Shown in pieces: positions 26,318 to 34,445 of a stretch of 64,000 nucleotides of DNA (its first letter is position 1; each line of letters starts with the position of its first letter). Source of the stretch: a virus; IMG/VR virus record IMGVR_UViG_3300031612_000002, positions 1 to 64,000 of that record; one strand, written 5' to 3'. Both the position numbers and the translations under genes were made by a program. The notes below the pieces were generated by a model. The model searched no databases, was not told the origin of the DNA, and saw only the letters and a program-made list of their open reading frames with translations.

Positions 26318-27319
26318 ATGGCTTCATTAGCAGAAATCCGAGCAAAATTACTCGAACAAGACTCTCGTTCATCTGGAACGAAATCAACAACCAAATCAGA
26401 CAATACTGTCTTCCCTCACTGGAGTATTCCAGACAACACATCAGCAACACTACGATTTTTACCTGACGGTGATACGAACAACCCATTCTTTTGGTTGAAG
26501 CGTGAAATGATTCGTTTAGAATTCCCAGGCGTAAAAGGTGGTGATGAATCACGTCCTGTAACAATTCAAGTACCATGTATTGAAATGTATGACGACGAAA
26601 AGACAACATGTCCTATTCACGCGGAATTGCGTCAATGGTTCAAAGATCCTTCATTGGAAGATGTTGCACGTAAATATTGGAAGAAAAAATCTTACTTGTT
26701 TCAAGGCTTCGTCACTGAAAGTGAACTAGTTGAAGAAGCACCTGCAAACCCAATTCGTCGTTTCATGATTTCACCTCAAATCTTTAAGGTAATCAGCGCA
26801 GCGTTGATGGATGTAGATTTCACTTCATTACCTACTGATTATGATCAAGGTACAGATTTCAAAGTAGTGAAAGGTCAGAATGGTAAGTGGGCAGATTATA
26901 GTACTTCTAACTGGGCTCGTCGCGAGCGTAGTTTAAATCAAGAAGAACTAGATGCAGTCGACACAAATGGATTATTTAATCTATCAGACTTCCTTCCTAA
27001 AAAGCCAGATCAGGCGCACTTAGATGCGATGGTTGAGATGTTTGAAGCATCTGTAGATGGTCAGTTATACGACACCGAGAAGTGGGGTAATTATTACCGT
27101 CCTTGGGGTGTAGATGCACCGACATCTAAGCCTGCTGCATCTGTTGTTCAATCAGCACCTGTTGCTGAGAAGGAGATCACGTCAGACGATATCCCTTTTA
27201 AAGCAGATCCTGCTCCTGTAGCCGCAGCGCCTGTCGCAGCAGCACCAGCGGGATCAGAGGCAAAGCCTACTGCGCAAGATATTCTTGCAGCAATTCGCAA
27301 TCGTAAAGCAGAAGCATAA
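26318..27319 (+). CDS. 32: Single-stranded DNA-binding protein (T4 gp32 family)
   Basis: 333 residues. The N-terminal MASLAEIRAKLLEQD is the cooperativity-type basic helix. The OB core has FPHWSIPDNTSATLRFLPDG, NPFFWLKREMIRLEFPG and the metal-site region VPCIEMYDDEKTTCPIHAEL, with Cys and His as in gp32 zinc binding. KYWKKKSYLFQGFV follows. The tail is Ala/Pro-rich and ends TAQDILAAIRNRKAEA, less acidic than in T4. It coats ssDNA and organises replication and recombination proteins. AAAGGAAA precedes the ATG. Confidence 0.92.
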   Translation: MASLAEIRAKLLEQDSRSSGTKSTTKSDNTVFPHWSIPDNTSATLRFLPDGDTNNPFFWLKREMIRLEFPGVKGGDESRPVTIQVPCIEMYDDEKTTCPIHAELRQWFKDPSLEDVARKYWKKKSYLFQGFVTESELVEEAPANPIRRFMISPQIFKVISAALMDVDFTSLPTDYDQGTDFKVVKGQNGKWADYSTSNWARRERSLNQEELDAVDTNGLFNLSDFLPKKPDQAHLDAMVEMFEASVDGQLYDTEKWGNYYRPWGVDAPTSKPAASVVQSAPVAEKEITSDDIPFKADPAPVAAAPVAAAPAGSEAKPTAQDILAAIRNRKAEA

Positions 27320-27368
27320 GTAACCAATAGGGAGCAAGTTCTTTGCTCCCATTTTCAAGGAGAATAAA

Positions 27369-28469
27369 ATGGCAAGACCATTTGATGTGTCTAAGTTCCG
27401 TCGTAGTATTACCAAGGCGGTTCCTGGTCTAAGCACTGGATTTCACGATCCTGATACTTGGATTTCAACAGGTAATTTTACATTAAACAAACTTATTAGC
27501 GGAGACTTTGAAAAAGGCATTCCGCTAGGTAAAGTAACAGTATTAGCGGGCGAATCTGGAGCAGGAAAATCATACATTGCTTCGGGAAATATTATTCGTC
27601 ATGCACAAGAGCAAGATATTTATGTTGTTCTAATTGACTCGGAAAATGCACTAGACGAAGCATGGTTACATGCGTTAGGTGTAGATACGAGTGAAGATAA
27701 ATTGATGAAGTTAAACGTAGCAATGATCGACGATGTTGCAAAAATCATGTCTGACTTGATGAAAGATTACAAGACTGAGCATGGTGATAAAGAGCCAGCA
27801 GATCGTCCTAAAATCTTATTTGTAGTAGACAGTCTAGGTATGTTATTAACACCTACAGATGTCAAGCAGTTTGAAGCAGGTGACATGAAGGGCGACTTGG
27901 GTCGTAAGCCTAAAGCACTAACATCACTTGTGCGTAACACTGTAAATATGTTGGGTGAATACAACGTAGGTTTACTTGCGACGAATCATACTTATGCATC
28001 ACAAGATATGTTCGATCCAGATGATAAAATCTCTGGTGGTCAAGGATTTATCTATGCAAGTTCAATTGTAATCGCAATGCGTAAATTGAAGTTGAAAGTT
28101 GACGAAGATGGCAATAAAACGACTACTGTAAATGGTATTCGTGCAGCGTGTAAGATTATGAAGACACGTTATGCTAAACCATTTGAAAGCGTACAAGTAG
28201 AAATTCCGTATGATACTGGTATGAGTCCTTACAGTGGATTGACTGAATTTTTTGAAGCGAAAGGTGCATTGAAAAAGTCTGGTAACAGTCTTGAGTACAT
28301 TAGCCCAGTAACTGGTGAAATCATCAAGAAATTCCGTAAAGCATGGTCAAAGAATACAGACGATTGTCTAGATATTATGATGCGCGAATGGGATCAACAG
28401 CCTGAAGAGGTGATGGATTCTAGTGGTGATGAGGCAGTTATCGGGGAGATGATCAATGAGTCTGAGTGA
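27369..28469 (+). CDS. uvsX: RecA-like recombinase UvsX
   Basis: 366 residues. FEKGIPLGKVTVLAGESGAG with Walker A GESGAGKS (61-68), VVLIDSENALDEAWL, ILFVVDSLGMLLTP (Walker B), LLATNHTYASQDMFDPDDKI and SGGQGFIYASS are diagnostic of UvsX. It forms filaments on ssDNA and drives strand exchange and recombination-dependent replication. It follows gp32 in the same transcript, with AAGGAGA before the start. The next gene starts inside its end. Confidence 0.95.
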   Translation: MARPFDVSKFRRSITKAVPGLSTGFHDPDTWISTGNFTLNKLISGDFEKGIPLGKVTVLAGESGAGKSYIASGNIIRHAQEQDIYVVLIDSENALDEAWLHALGVDTSEDKLMKLNVAMIDDVAKIMSDLMKDYKTEHGDKEPADRPKILFVVDSLGMLLTPTDVKQFEAGDMKGDLGRKPKALTSLVRNTVNMLGEYNVGLLATNHTYASQDMFDPDDKISGGQGFIYASSIVIAMRKLKLKVDEDGNKTTTVNGIRAACKIMKTRYAKPFESVQVEIPYDTGMSPYSGLTEFFEAKGALKKSGNSLEYISPVTGEIIKKFRKAWSKNTDDCLDIMMREWDQQPEEVMDSSGDEAVIGEMINESE

Positions 28470-28704
28470 TAATGATTTAGAATTTATCATTGCTATGTAC
28501 GATGCTGCTAGGTCTAGTGTTGTAGAAAAGGAACGTAGTAATTTTGCAGAACATTTTTTACAAGTATTAGATCAGTATGGTTTTGACATTGCTGGAAATG
28601 CAGAACAGATCAGTGAGCATGATAAATATCTTGAAACGAGTGTCGATGAATACATTGAACATGAAGAAGTAGATGACACTGACGAAGAAGAAGAGTGGGA
28701 TTAA
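28456..28704 (+). CDS. Small acidic protein, 82 residues, unknown
   Basis: Starts 14 bases inside the uvsX end with GGGGAGATG ahead of it. One helical domain (LEFIIAMYDAARSSVVEKER) is followed by an acidic tail (EHEEVDDTDEEEEWD). The location between UvsX and the UvsY-like protein suggests a recombination or replication accessory. No family recognised. Confidence 0.65.
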   Translation: MSLSDNDLEFIIAMYDAARSSVVEKERSNFAEHFLQVLDQYGFDIAGNAEQISEHDKYLETSVDEYIEHEEVDDTDEEEEWD

Positions 28705-29163
28705 ATGAGTAAATGGTATCGTAAGGTCACTGGAAACATGGCAGAAATAGTTAACGCTATTTCACACTATGAAATACAAGTTTCAGAGGCTAAGTTTGAA
28801 TGTGGTATGAAAGGTAGTTTGGAAAAGCACAGTCGTGATATTCCGGGCATCGTTGAACATCGTTTCAATCAACTACAAGAAACAGAAGCGATACTTGAAT
28901 ATTTAAATACCGAAATGCGCAAATTGCGTAGTCAGAAGTTCAGACACTTCACTGAGCATTACCAACGCGCACTAACATCAGCAGATGCGAAAGCATTTGT
29001 AGATGGTGAGCCTGATGTAGTTGATTTGCAGCATCTTATTGTTGAATTTTCAATGGTGAGAAATAAGTTCATGGGTGTTATCAAAGCACTTGAAGTTAAG
29101 CAATGGCAACTTACCAACGTAATTAAGTTACGATGTGCAGGTTTAGAAGACGCAACACTATAA
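28705..29163 (+). CDS. uvsY: Probable recombination mediator (UvsY-like)
   Basis: 152 residues, all-helical, basic in the middle (LNTEMRKLRSQKFRHFTEHY) and ending ALEVKQWQLTNVIKLRCAG. T4 UvsY (137 residues) has the same layout: helices, a Lys/Arg-rich stretch before a tyrosine, and a C-terminal helix. It directly follows the uvsX group and is closed by a terminator. Sequence similarity is weak, so this is a context-supported call. Confidence 0.55.
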   Translation: MSKWYRKVTGNMAEIVNAISHYEIQVSEAKFECGMKGSLEKHSRDIPGIVEHRFNQLQETEAILEYLNTEMRKLRSQKFRHFTEHYQRALTSADAKAFVDGEPDVVDLQHLIVEFSMVRNKFMGVIKALEVKQWQLTNVIKLRCAGLEDATL

Positions 29164-29177
29164 TAACAATAAAAAAT

Positions 29178-29203
29178 AAAAACCCACATTTGTGGGTTTT
29201 TTT
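29178..29203 (+). terminator. Intrinsic terminator after the gp32-uvsX-uvsY group
   Basis: Stem AAAAACCCACA, loop TT, stem TGTGGGTTTTT, extra T. The CCCAC/GTGGG core is shared with the sheath terminator at 17393. Confidence 0.9.
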
Positions 29204-29215
29204 ATGGATGATCGC

Positions 29216-29277
29216 TTGACAAAAGTAATGATCCTTGCTATAATAGTTAAGTAAGTTAATAAAGAAGAGCGAGAAAG
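29216..29277 (+). promoter_or_regulatory. Early promoter-leader module, copy 2
   Basis: TTGACA 29216-29221, 17-base spacer, TATAAT 29239-29244, then AGTTAAGTAAGTTAAT and GAGCGAGAAAG. It follows the terminator by only 12 bases, making a terminator-promoter unit like those that separate gene cassettes in T4-like phages. Confidence 0.9.
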
Positions 29278-29280
29278 ATT

Positions 29281-29499
29281 ATGACACAACTTGATTCAAT
29301 ATTGCAGATGTTTGAAACATCACCTAATGAGAGCAGTTTTGCAAAGGGCATCCCAATGATGTATGTAGATGATGTACAGCGTCAATATCCTGGGAAGTTT
29401 CGTTATAAGTACCGTGGTCCTTCAAATGCAGAATATACTCGACCACAGTCGTACATCGTTAAGCAGTATGCAACATCATTTGCATTATATTTTAAATAA
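29281..29499 (+). CDS. Small early protein, 72 residues, unknown
   Basis: A single gene between its own early promoter and the next promoter. Contains MYVDDVQRQYPGKFRYKYRG and a C-terminal QSYIVKQYATSFALYFK. No motif recognised. The single-gene promoter arrangement suggests an early host-interaction gene. Confidence 0.65.
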   Translation: MTQLDSILQMFETSPNESSFAKGIPMMYVDDVQRQYPGKFRYKYRGPSNAEYTRPQSYIVKQYATSFALYFK

Positions 29500-29502
29500 C
29501 CC

Positions 29503-29532
29503 TTGACACACCAATGTATATTACTGTATAAT
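29503..29532 (+). promoter_or_regulatory. Sigma70-type promoter for the AAA+ gene
   Basis: TTGACA 29503-29508, 18-base spacer, TATAAT 29527-29532, starting 4 bases after the preceding stop codon. Confidence 0.75.
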
Positions 29533-29568
29533 AAAACTTCATTAATTAATTAGATAGGAATCTAAGCC

Positions 29569-30456
29569 ATGACTACTCAAACTATTCAACTAACTACTAC
29601 TACTAAACGCAAAGCGGGTCGCCCACGTAAGAGTACAGCAGCATCTATCATCGAAATAGATACTACTGAAACTGTGACTACTGAAACTGATGAACAGATT
29701 GTTGAGCGTTTGCGCGAACGGTTTGGTATCTTAGATGAAATGACACAGATGTCAGTTGATGGCGATATTCGTGGTATGGTAGTGACAGGTCCTCCAGGAG
29801 TGGGCAAGTCATTCGGTGTTGAGAATATTATTGAAAAGAATTCATTGTTTGATAAGTTGCGCGGTGCGGTATCACGATTTGGTATTGAGAAGGGCGCAGC
29901 TTCTGCAATTGGTCTATATAAGTTATTATATCGTTATGCAGACTCTAACAATGTACTTGTATTAGATGATTGTGATTCGGTGCTGTATGATGAATTATCA
30001 TTAAACCTATTAAAAGCAGCGTTAGATAGTTCAAAGAAGCGTAGGATTTCTTGGAACACTGAAAGTTCAGCATTACGTCGTGAAGGAATTCCAGAGTCAT
30101 TTGAATTTAAAGGATCTGTAATTTTCATCACTAACTTAAAATTTGATAAAGTTCGCGGGAAGATCAAAGATCACTTAGATGCAATTATGTCTCGTTGTCA
30201 CTACCTTGATTTGACTATGAATAGCACTCGTGAGCGTCTACTACGCTGTCGTCAGGTCGTCAAGGATGGCATGCTAGAAGAGTATGGATTCACAACAGCA
30301 GAGCAAAACGAAATCGTTGATTTTGTAGATGCCAATCAATTACGTATGCGCGAGATTAGTTTGCGTATGGTTGGTAAAATTGCAGACTTGCGTAAAACAA
30401 AGAGTGATAAATGGCAGCGTATGGCAGAAATCACTTGTATGAAATCAGAGGTATAA
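29569..30456 (+). CDS. AAA+ ATPase with AT-hook-like N-terminus
   Basis: 295 residues. The N-terminus KRKAGRPRKST contains a GRPRK AT-hook-like core. The ATPase has Walker A GPPGVGKS (about 75-82), Walker B NVLVLDDCD, a sensor-1-like VIFITN and DAIMSRCHYLDL. Phage proteins of this type are mostly uncharacterised; the fold is that of replication, repair or protein-remodelling ATPases. T4 gp44 (clamp loader) is a different AAA+ protein and does not match well. The gene lies between the UvsXY group and UvsW and has its own promoter. Confidence 0.75.
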   Translation: MTTQTIQLTTTTKRKAGRPRKSTAASIIEIDTTETVTTETDEQIVERLRERFGILDEMTQMSVDGDIRGMVVTGPPGVGKSFGVENIIEKNSLFDKLRGAVSRFGIEKGAASAIGLYKLLYRYADSNNVLVLDDCDSVLYDELSLNLLKAALDSSKKRRISWNTESSALRREGIPESFEFKGSVIFITNLKFDKVRGKIKDHLDAIMSRCHYLDLTMNSTRERLLRCRQVVKDGMLEEYGFTTAEQNEIVDFVDANQLRMREISLRMVGKIADLRKTKSDKWQRMAEITCMKSEV

Positions 30457-30482
30457 TATATTATTGACTGTTGTATATAACG

Positions 30483-30536
30483 CAGTTATGTTATACGATT
30501 TAATCGATTGACATAACTGTAGTTTAATGCTATAAT
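30483..30536 (+). promoter_or_regulatory. Promoter with inverted repeat before uvsW
   Basis: TTGACA 30508-30513, 17-base spacer, TATAAT 30531-30536. Inverted repeat CAGTTATGT (30483-30491) and ACATAACTG (30511-30519) overlaps the -35, with CGATTTAATCG between the arms. This could be an operator. Confidence 0.6.
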
Positions 30537-30561
30537 AAGTAAATCACATTGGAGAACAACA

Positions 30562-32019
30562 ATTAAAACTGCAACAATCATATTGAAAGACGAAGTCAAT
30601 GCAAAGATAGAGGGTCTTGAACTTACTACTAGGAAAAAACTAGAAGCAAAGTTTAAGTTTTTCTTACCATATGCACGACACGTTCCTTCCTATAAATTAG
30701 GAAGATGGGATGGATGTGAGCGATATTTCACTATCGGTGGTATTACATTTGTCAGTCTATTAGAAACAGCGATTCCTATTATCATTGAAGATGGTTATCA
30801 GATTGAACTTGATGATCTTCGAACTCATAACAAACTTGAGTTTGATTTGGTAGATGAATCTACATTTCAACATAAAGCATGGCCCGCAAAGCATCGATTT
30901 GAAGGTAAGCCCGTAACATTGCGCGATTATCAAATCGATATCGTAAACAAGTTTATAGAAACACCCCAATGTATACAAGAGATTGCAACAGGCGCTGGTA
31001 AGACATTGATCACAGCAGCATTGAGTTACAAAGCAGAAAAGTACGGTCGCTCTATTGTTATTGTACCAAACAAAGATTTGGTGAATCAGACATATGCAGA
31101 TTATGTTAACTTAGGATTAGATGTTGGCGTATATTTTGGTGATAAGAAAGATTTCGGTCGTACTCATACTATTTGTACATGGCAGAGTCTTAACGTTATT
31201 CGTAAACGATTCAAGAATGGCGAACAAGATTGGGGACTACAAGATTTTGCAGAAGATGTAGTTTGTATCATAGTTGACGAAGTTCACCAAGCGAAAGCAG
31301 ATGTTCTAAAAGATATGCTCACTAAAGAATTTGCAAATGTGCCTCTACGATGGGGACTAACTGGTACAATACCAAAAGCAGAACATGAACAGATGACATT
31401 GCAGGTTAGTTTGGGCAATGTGGTAAATCGTCTAGCAGCATCCGAATTGCAAGACATGGGCGTACTGAGTAATTGTCATGTAAATATTGTACAAATGAAA
31501 GAAATTACAGACTATACTAATTATCAAAGTGAATTGACGTTCTTAACAACGAATTCACATAGAATCGGTTACATGGGTGATTTGATAAAGAAGATTTCGC
31601 AATCGGGTAATACTCTAGTATTGGTTGATCGTATCAAAGCAGGTGAAATGTTAGTAGAGCATATTGGTGGTGACACTACTTTCGTAAAAGGTGCAATGAA
31701 ATCATCTGATCGTAAAGACGCATATGATGAAATTAATGAAGCGACTAATAGTATTACTATTGCGACATATGGTGTTGCAGCAGTAGGACTTAACATACCG
31801 CGTATATTTAACATGGTGTTAATTGAGCCTGGGAAGAGTTTCGTACGAGTAATACAATCAATTGGTCGTGGTGTGCGTAAGGCAGATGACAAGGATCATG
31901 TTGAGATATATGATTTCACTAGTACAGCAAAATTCAGTAAGCGACATTTAACTGAACGTAAAAAGTTCTATCGTGAGGCAAACTATCCATTCTCAATAGA
32001 GAAAGTAGATTACAAGTAA
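30562..32019 (+). CDS. uvsW: DNA/RNA helicase UvsW
   Basis: 485 residues if started at the ATT at 30562: GGAG (30551-30554) lies 7 bases before it, and the extra residues IKTATIILK complete a first beta strand. The only other in-frame candidate is TTG at 30583, too far from the GGAG. Motifs include TGAGKT in IQEIATGAGKTLITAALSY, DEVH in IIVDEVHQAK, LTGTIPKAE and SIGRGVRKAD. UvsW is a superfamily 2 helicase that unwinds R-loops and branched DNA and helps the shift to recombination-dependent replication. Confidence 0.9.
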   Translation: MKTATIILKDEVNAKIEGLELTTRKKLEAKFKFFLPYARHVPSYKLGRWDGCERYFTIGGITFVSLLETAIPIIIEDGYQIELDDLRTHNKLEFDLVDESTFQHKAWPAKHRFEGKPVTLRDYQIDIVNKFIETPQCIQEIATGAGKTLITAALSYKAEKYGRSIVIVPNKDLVNQTYADYVNLGLDVGVYFGDKKDFGRTHTICTWQSLNVIRKRFKNGEQDWGLQDFAEDVVCIIVDEVHQAKADVLKDMLTKEFANVPLRWGLTGTIPKAEHEQMTLQVSLGNVVNRLAASELQDMGVLSNCHVNIVQMKEITDYTNYQSELTFLTTNSHRIGYMGDLIKKISQSGNTLVLVDRIKAGEMLVEHIGGDTTFVKGAMKSSDRKDAYDEINEATNSITIATYGVAAVGLNIPRIFNMVLIEPGKSFVRVIQSIGRGVRKADDKDHVEIYDFTSTAKFSKRHLTERKKFYREANYPFSIEKVDYK

Positions 32020-32044
32020 AACAGAGTAAAACAGAGAACAAAAT

Positions 32045-32545
32045 ATGAAAATTTTAACAGTAGAGAACAAAACATATGAATTGGATGATGTACCAGAATT
32101 GGTAGATGATCTACGATATGGCGTATTAGATTACAGCGACCCAAAGAACGTGGATTACTTTTTTATTCCATTGATCTTTTTGGAAAGTTTTTATAGTCCA
32201 GCGGCAGTGCTACAAGTGGGTGAATATACAATCAATGTTCCATTAGATTGGAGTATTGTTATTTGTGATCCGGAAGTGGGCAATCCAGAAGTGATTAGTT
32301 TAATGGGATTAAACGACAGAGGTTTCACTACGCTCGCAATGAATCCAATGACTGGTTACAGTCCAAAGTATCTTGATGTTAACATTGTCAATGTATTCAC
32401 AGATGTAAAATGGCACGCACCGAAACTAAAATTTGGTCATATCCTGTCAGTGCCGTTGACTGATGGAGACAATCCAGAGTGTATCTATCTGATTAAAGAA
32501 GTAAACAAGATCCCAGAAGTGTTGGACATTAGTGAATTGATCTAG
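32045..32545 (+). CDS. Conserved phage protein of unknown function, 166 residues
   Basis: Begins 25 bases after uvsW. Mixed alpha/beta with a recognisable C-terminal block (LKFGHILSVPLTDGDNP, then YLIKEVNKIPEVLDISELI) that I know from conserved hypothetical proteins of T4-like aquatic phages. N-terminal MKILTVENKTYELDDVPEL. Adjacent replication genes suggest a replication-related role, but no motif proves it. Confidence 0.65.
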   Translation: MKILTVENKTYELDDVPELVDDLRYGVLDYSDPKNVDYFFIPLIFLESFYSPAAVLQVGEYTINVPLDWSIVICDPEVGNPEVISLMGLNDRGFTTLAMNPMTGYSPKYLDVNIVNVFTDVKWHAPKLKFGHILSVPLTDGDNPECIYLIKEVNKIPEVLDISELI

Positions 32546-32553
32546 GAGTAGGT

Positions 32554-33228
32554 ATGAACAAAGAATTTTTAAAACATCGTACATGGAAGATGCAGACTAA
32601 ATTATGTTATGGTTTTGATTCAGTTGCTTTTATTTCTACAACTAAATCATCTGATCGTAGCACTGCGGCATCAGTGTATGGTAGATGTCAAGCATTGAAA
32701 TCTGTACTTAATAAAACTATGAAAAACGTCAAAGTAGTTAACCAGCACAGTTATCATGAAGGTAGTAGTTTGCGTGTATATTTCAATGTATCTGATAAAG
32801 AATCATGTGATGCATTATTAAACATCACTTCTAAGAATACGCATAACTTTGAATTGCTTGAAGTAAAGACTCCTAAAAATCAAGCTCATTTAGATATGAT
32901 TAAAAATAAAGAAATTACACAGGTAATTAGAAAAAAAATTTACTATAACAAGTATGTATATAGTGTGAAGATTATTTTGGATGATGCAGTTTCACGTATT
33001 ACCGAAAGAATGGATCTGGTTTGGGATATGCAATCATGGATTGATAATGCAATACCAGATAATTCATCAAGTGTGTGGTGGGATGAAATTCAATTATTCA
33101 CTAATGATGTAACTGCGTTGATGATGTTTAGGTTGACATTTGATGTTAAGTCGTGTACTATTAAAGAAGCAATTCTTCTTGAAAACGAAGACAGCGATCC
33201 AGAACATGAAATGGGAATTTTGATTTGA
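32554..33228 (+). CDS. Unknown protein, 224 residues
   Basis: Preceded by AGGAGTAGGT. Basic N-terminus (MNKEFLKHRTWKMQTKLC) and mixed alpha/beta content, with Lys-rich IRKKIYYNKYVYSVKIIL in the middle and an acidic end. No family recognised. The next gene starts within its last codons, so the two are probably co-translated. Confidence 0.6.
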   Translation: MNKEFLKHRTWKMQTKLCYGFDSVAFISTTKSSDRSTAASVYGRCQALKSVLNKTMKNVKVVNQHSYHEGSSLRVYFNVSDKESCDALLNITSKNTHNFELLEVKTPKNQAHLDMIKNKEITQVIRKKIYYNKYVYSVKIILDDAVSRITERMDLVWDMQSWIDNAIPDNSSSVWWDEIQLFTNDVTALMMFRLTFDVKSCTIKEAILLENEDSDPEHEMGILI

Positions 33229-33683
33229 GTAAGTTAAATATTAAAAGTGAAATGCGTGCAATAGACACACGTGATCGTAATTGGTACGATAGTCTAACTG
33301 ATGAAGAGACTGTAAAATACAATAAGAATATGTGGACACAGCAACGTTTCATAAGTTCATGCGAGGGACAATTCGCAGAGCATTATTTAGAATGGACAAA
33401 TGAATTAGTCAATGTTCACTTTAATACTCTGCGACATCATCCTAAGTTGCAGTTTCAGTTATTGCAAGCACTGTCATTAGGGTCTAGTCAATATCACGAG
33501 TGGATTTCTCCGGGCAAGAAAGGAACGGATACAAAGATATTTAAATTTATTAAAGAACACTATCTTAACTTAAACGACGATGAAGTAGAATTGTTTATCG
33601 GAATGCATGATAAGACTGATCTAAGAGAACTGTTAGGTGATTTTGGATTAAGTAAAAAAGAAGCAACGGCTCTTCTAAAATAA
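33225..33683 (+). CDS. 62: Probable clamp-loader small subunit (T4 gp62-like)
   Basis: 152 residues with a TTG start overlapping the previous stop; GGGA lies 8 bases before it. The segments YNKNMWTQQRFISSCEGQF, LQFQLLQALSLGSSQYHEWI, ISPGKKGTDTKIFKFIKEHY and LNDDEVELFIGMHDKTDLRE fit the helical gp62 family of aquatic T4-like phages. gp62 assembles with gp44 to load the sliding clamp; no gp44 or gp45 is in this window. The call is tentative, and an ATG at 33252 would give a shorter protein. Confidence 0.5.
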   Translation: MSKLNIKSEMRAIDTRDRNWYDSLTDEETVKYNKNMWTQQRFISSCEGQFAEHYLEWTNELVNVHFNTLRHHPKLQFQLLQALSLGSSQYHEWISPGKKGTDTKIFKFIKEHYLNLNDDEVELFIGMHDKTDLRELLGDFGLSKKEATALLK

Positions 33684-33752
33684 AGACTATGCAAGTCATT
33701 TGATATAGTGTATAATAGTACACCGACAGAAGAAAATAAAAGTATATAGATT

Positions 33753-34445
33753 ATGCAACAAATATTGTACAAGTGCGAATACTGTAATAAAGACTTTAAG
33801 CGTGAGAATACGCTTATTGTGCATTTATGTGTGCAAAAGAAGCGACATATGCAAGAGACTGATAAAGATGTTCAATTGGGATATCGTGCATATCAGTTAT
33901 TTTACCGTATTGGAACAAATTCAAAGAAAGATAAATCTTACACTGAATTTGCAAAAAGTTCATATTATGCTGCGTTCATAAAGTTTGGTAAATATTGTAT
34001 TGAAGTTAAGATAGACGATGTTACTGGATTCACCACATGGTTATTAAAAAATCAAGTAAAATTAGATCATTGGACACATGATGCAAGATTTAGTGGTTGG
34101 GTAAAAGAGCGATTGAAAGTAGAAAGTGTTGATCGTGCAGTTGAGCGCACGATATTATCAATGCAAGACTGGGCAGAAGATAGAGAAAATGATTGGAATA
34201 CATATTTCAAAACGGTAGCACCTAGTCTAGCGGTATTTCATATATGTTCTGGTAGAATTAGTCCATGGGTTATATATGCTAGTAATGATGCACAGAGTTT
34301 GTTGGATATGTTGAATAACAAGCAGATTGAAATGATCGTAGATTATATTGATCCGCAATATTGGCAGATACGATTAAAGCGTAAGAACGAAGTTAAAGAT
34401 TTACAATGGGTGGAAACTATTTTGAAACAAGCGAGTATAGGATAA
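33753..34445 (+). CDS. Zinc-finger protein, conserved in aquatic phages
   Basis: 230 residues. The N-terminus is a C2H2-type finger: KCEYCNKDFKRENTLIVHL with a following KKRH, giving Cys-x2-Cys and two His. The remainder is helical (VQLGYRAYQLFYRIG, SSYYAAFIKFGKYCIEVKI) and ends with IDPQYWQIRLKRKNEVKDL. Similar proteins occur in many T4-like aquatic phages without known function. A TATAAT at 33711 may be a promoter, but no clear -35 is seen. Confidence 0.7.
   Translation: MQQILYKCEYCNKDFKRENTLIVHLCVQKKRHMQETDKDVQLGYRAYQLFYRIGTNSKKDKSYTEFAKSSYYAAFIKFGKYCIEVKIDDVTGFTTWLLKNQVKLDHWTHDARFSGWVKERLKVESVDRAVERTILSMQDWAEDRENDWNTYFKTVAPSLAVFHICSGRISPWVIYASNDAQSLLDMLNNKQIEMIVDYIDPQYWQIRLKRKNEVKDLQWVETILKQASIG

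Noticed and set aside
29569-30456. AAA+ protein as clamp-loader subunit gp44
   Set aside because: Motifs downstream of Walker B do not fit gp44 and no clamp gene is adjacent, so I left it unassigned.
33687-33716. Promoter before the zinc-finger gene
   Set aside because: TATAAT is present at 33711 but no acceptable -35 lies 16-18 bases upstream.
34406-34444. Upstream ATG of the PP-loop gene
   Set aside because: It lies inside the preceding gene; the ATG at 34445 overlaps the stop and gives the normal start of the fold.
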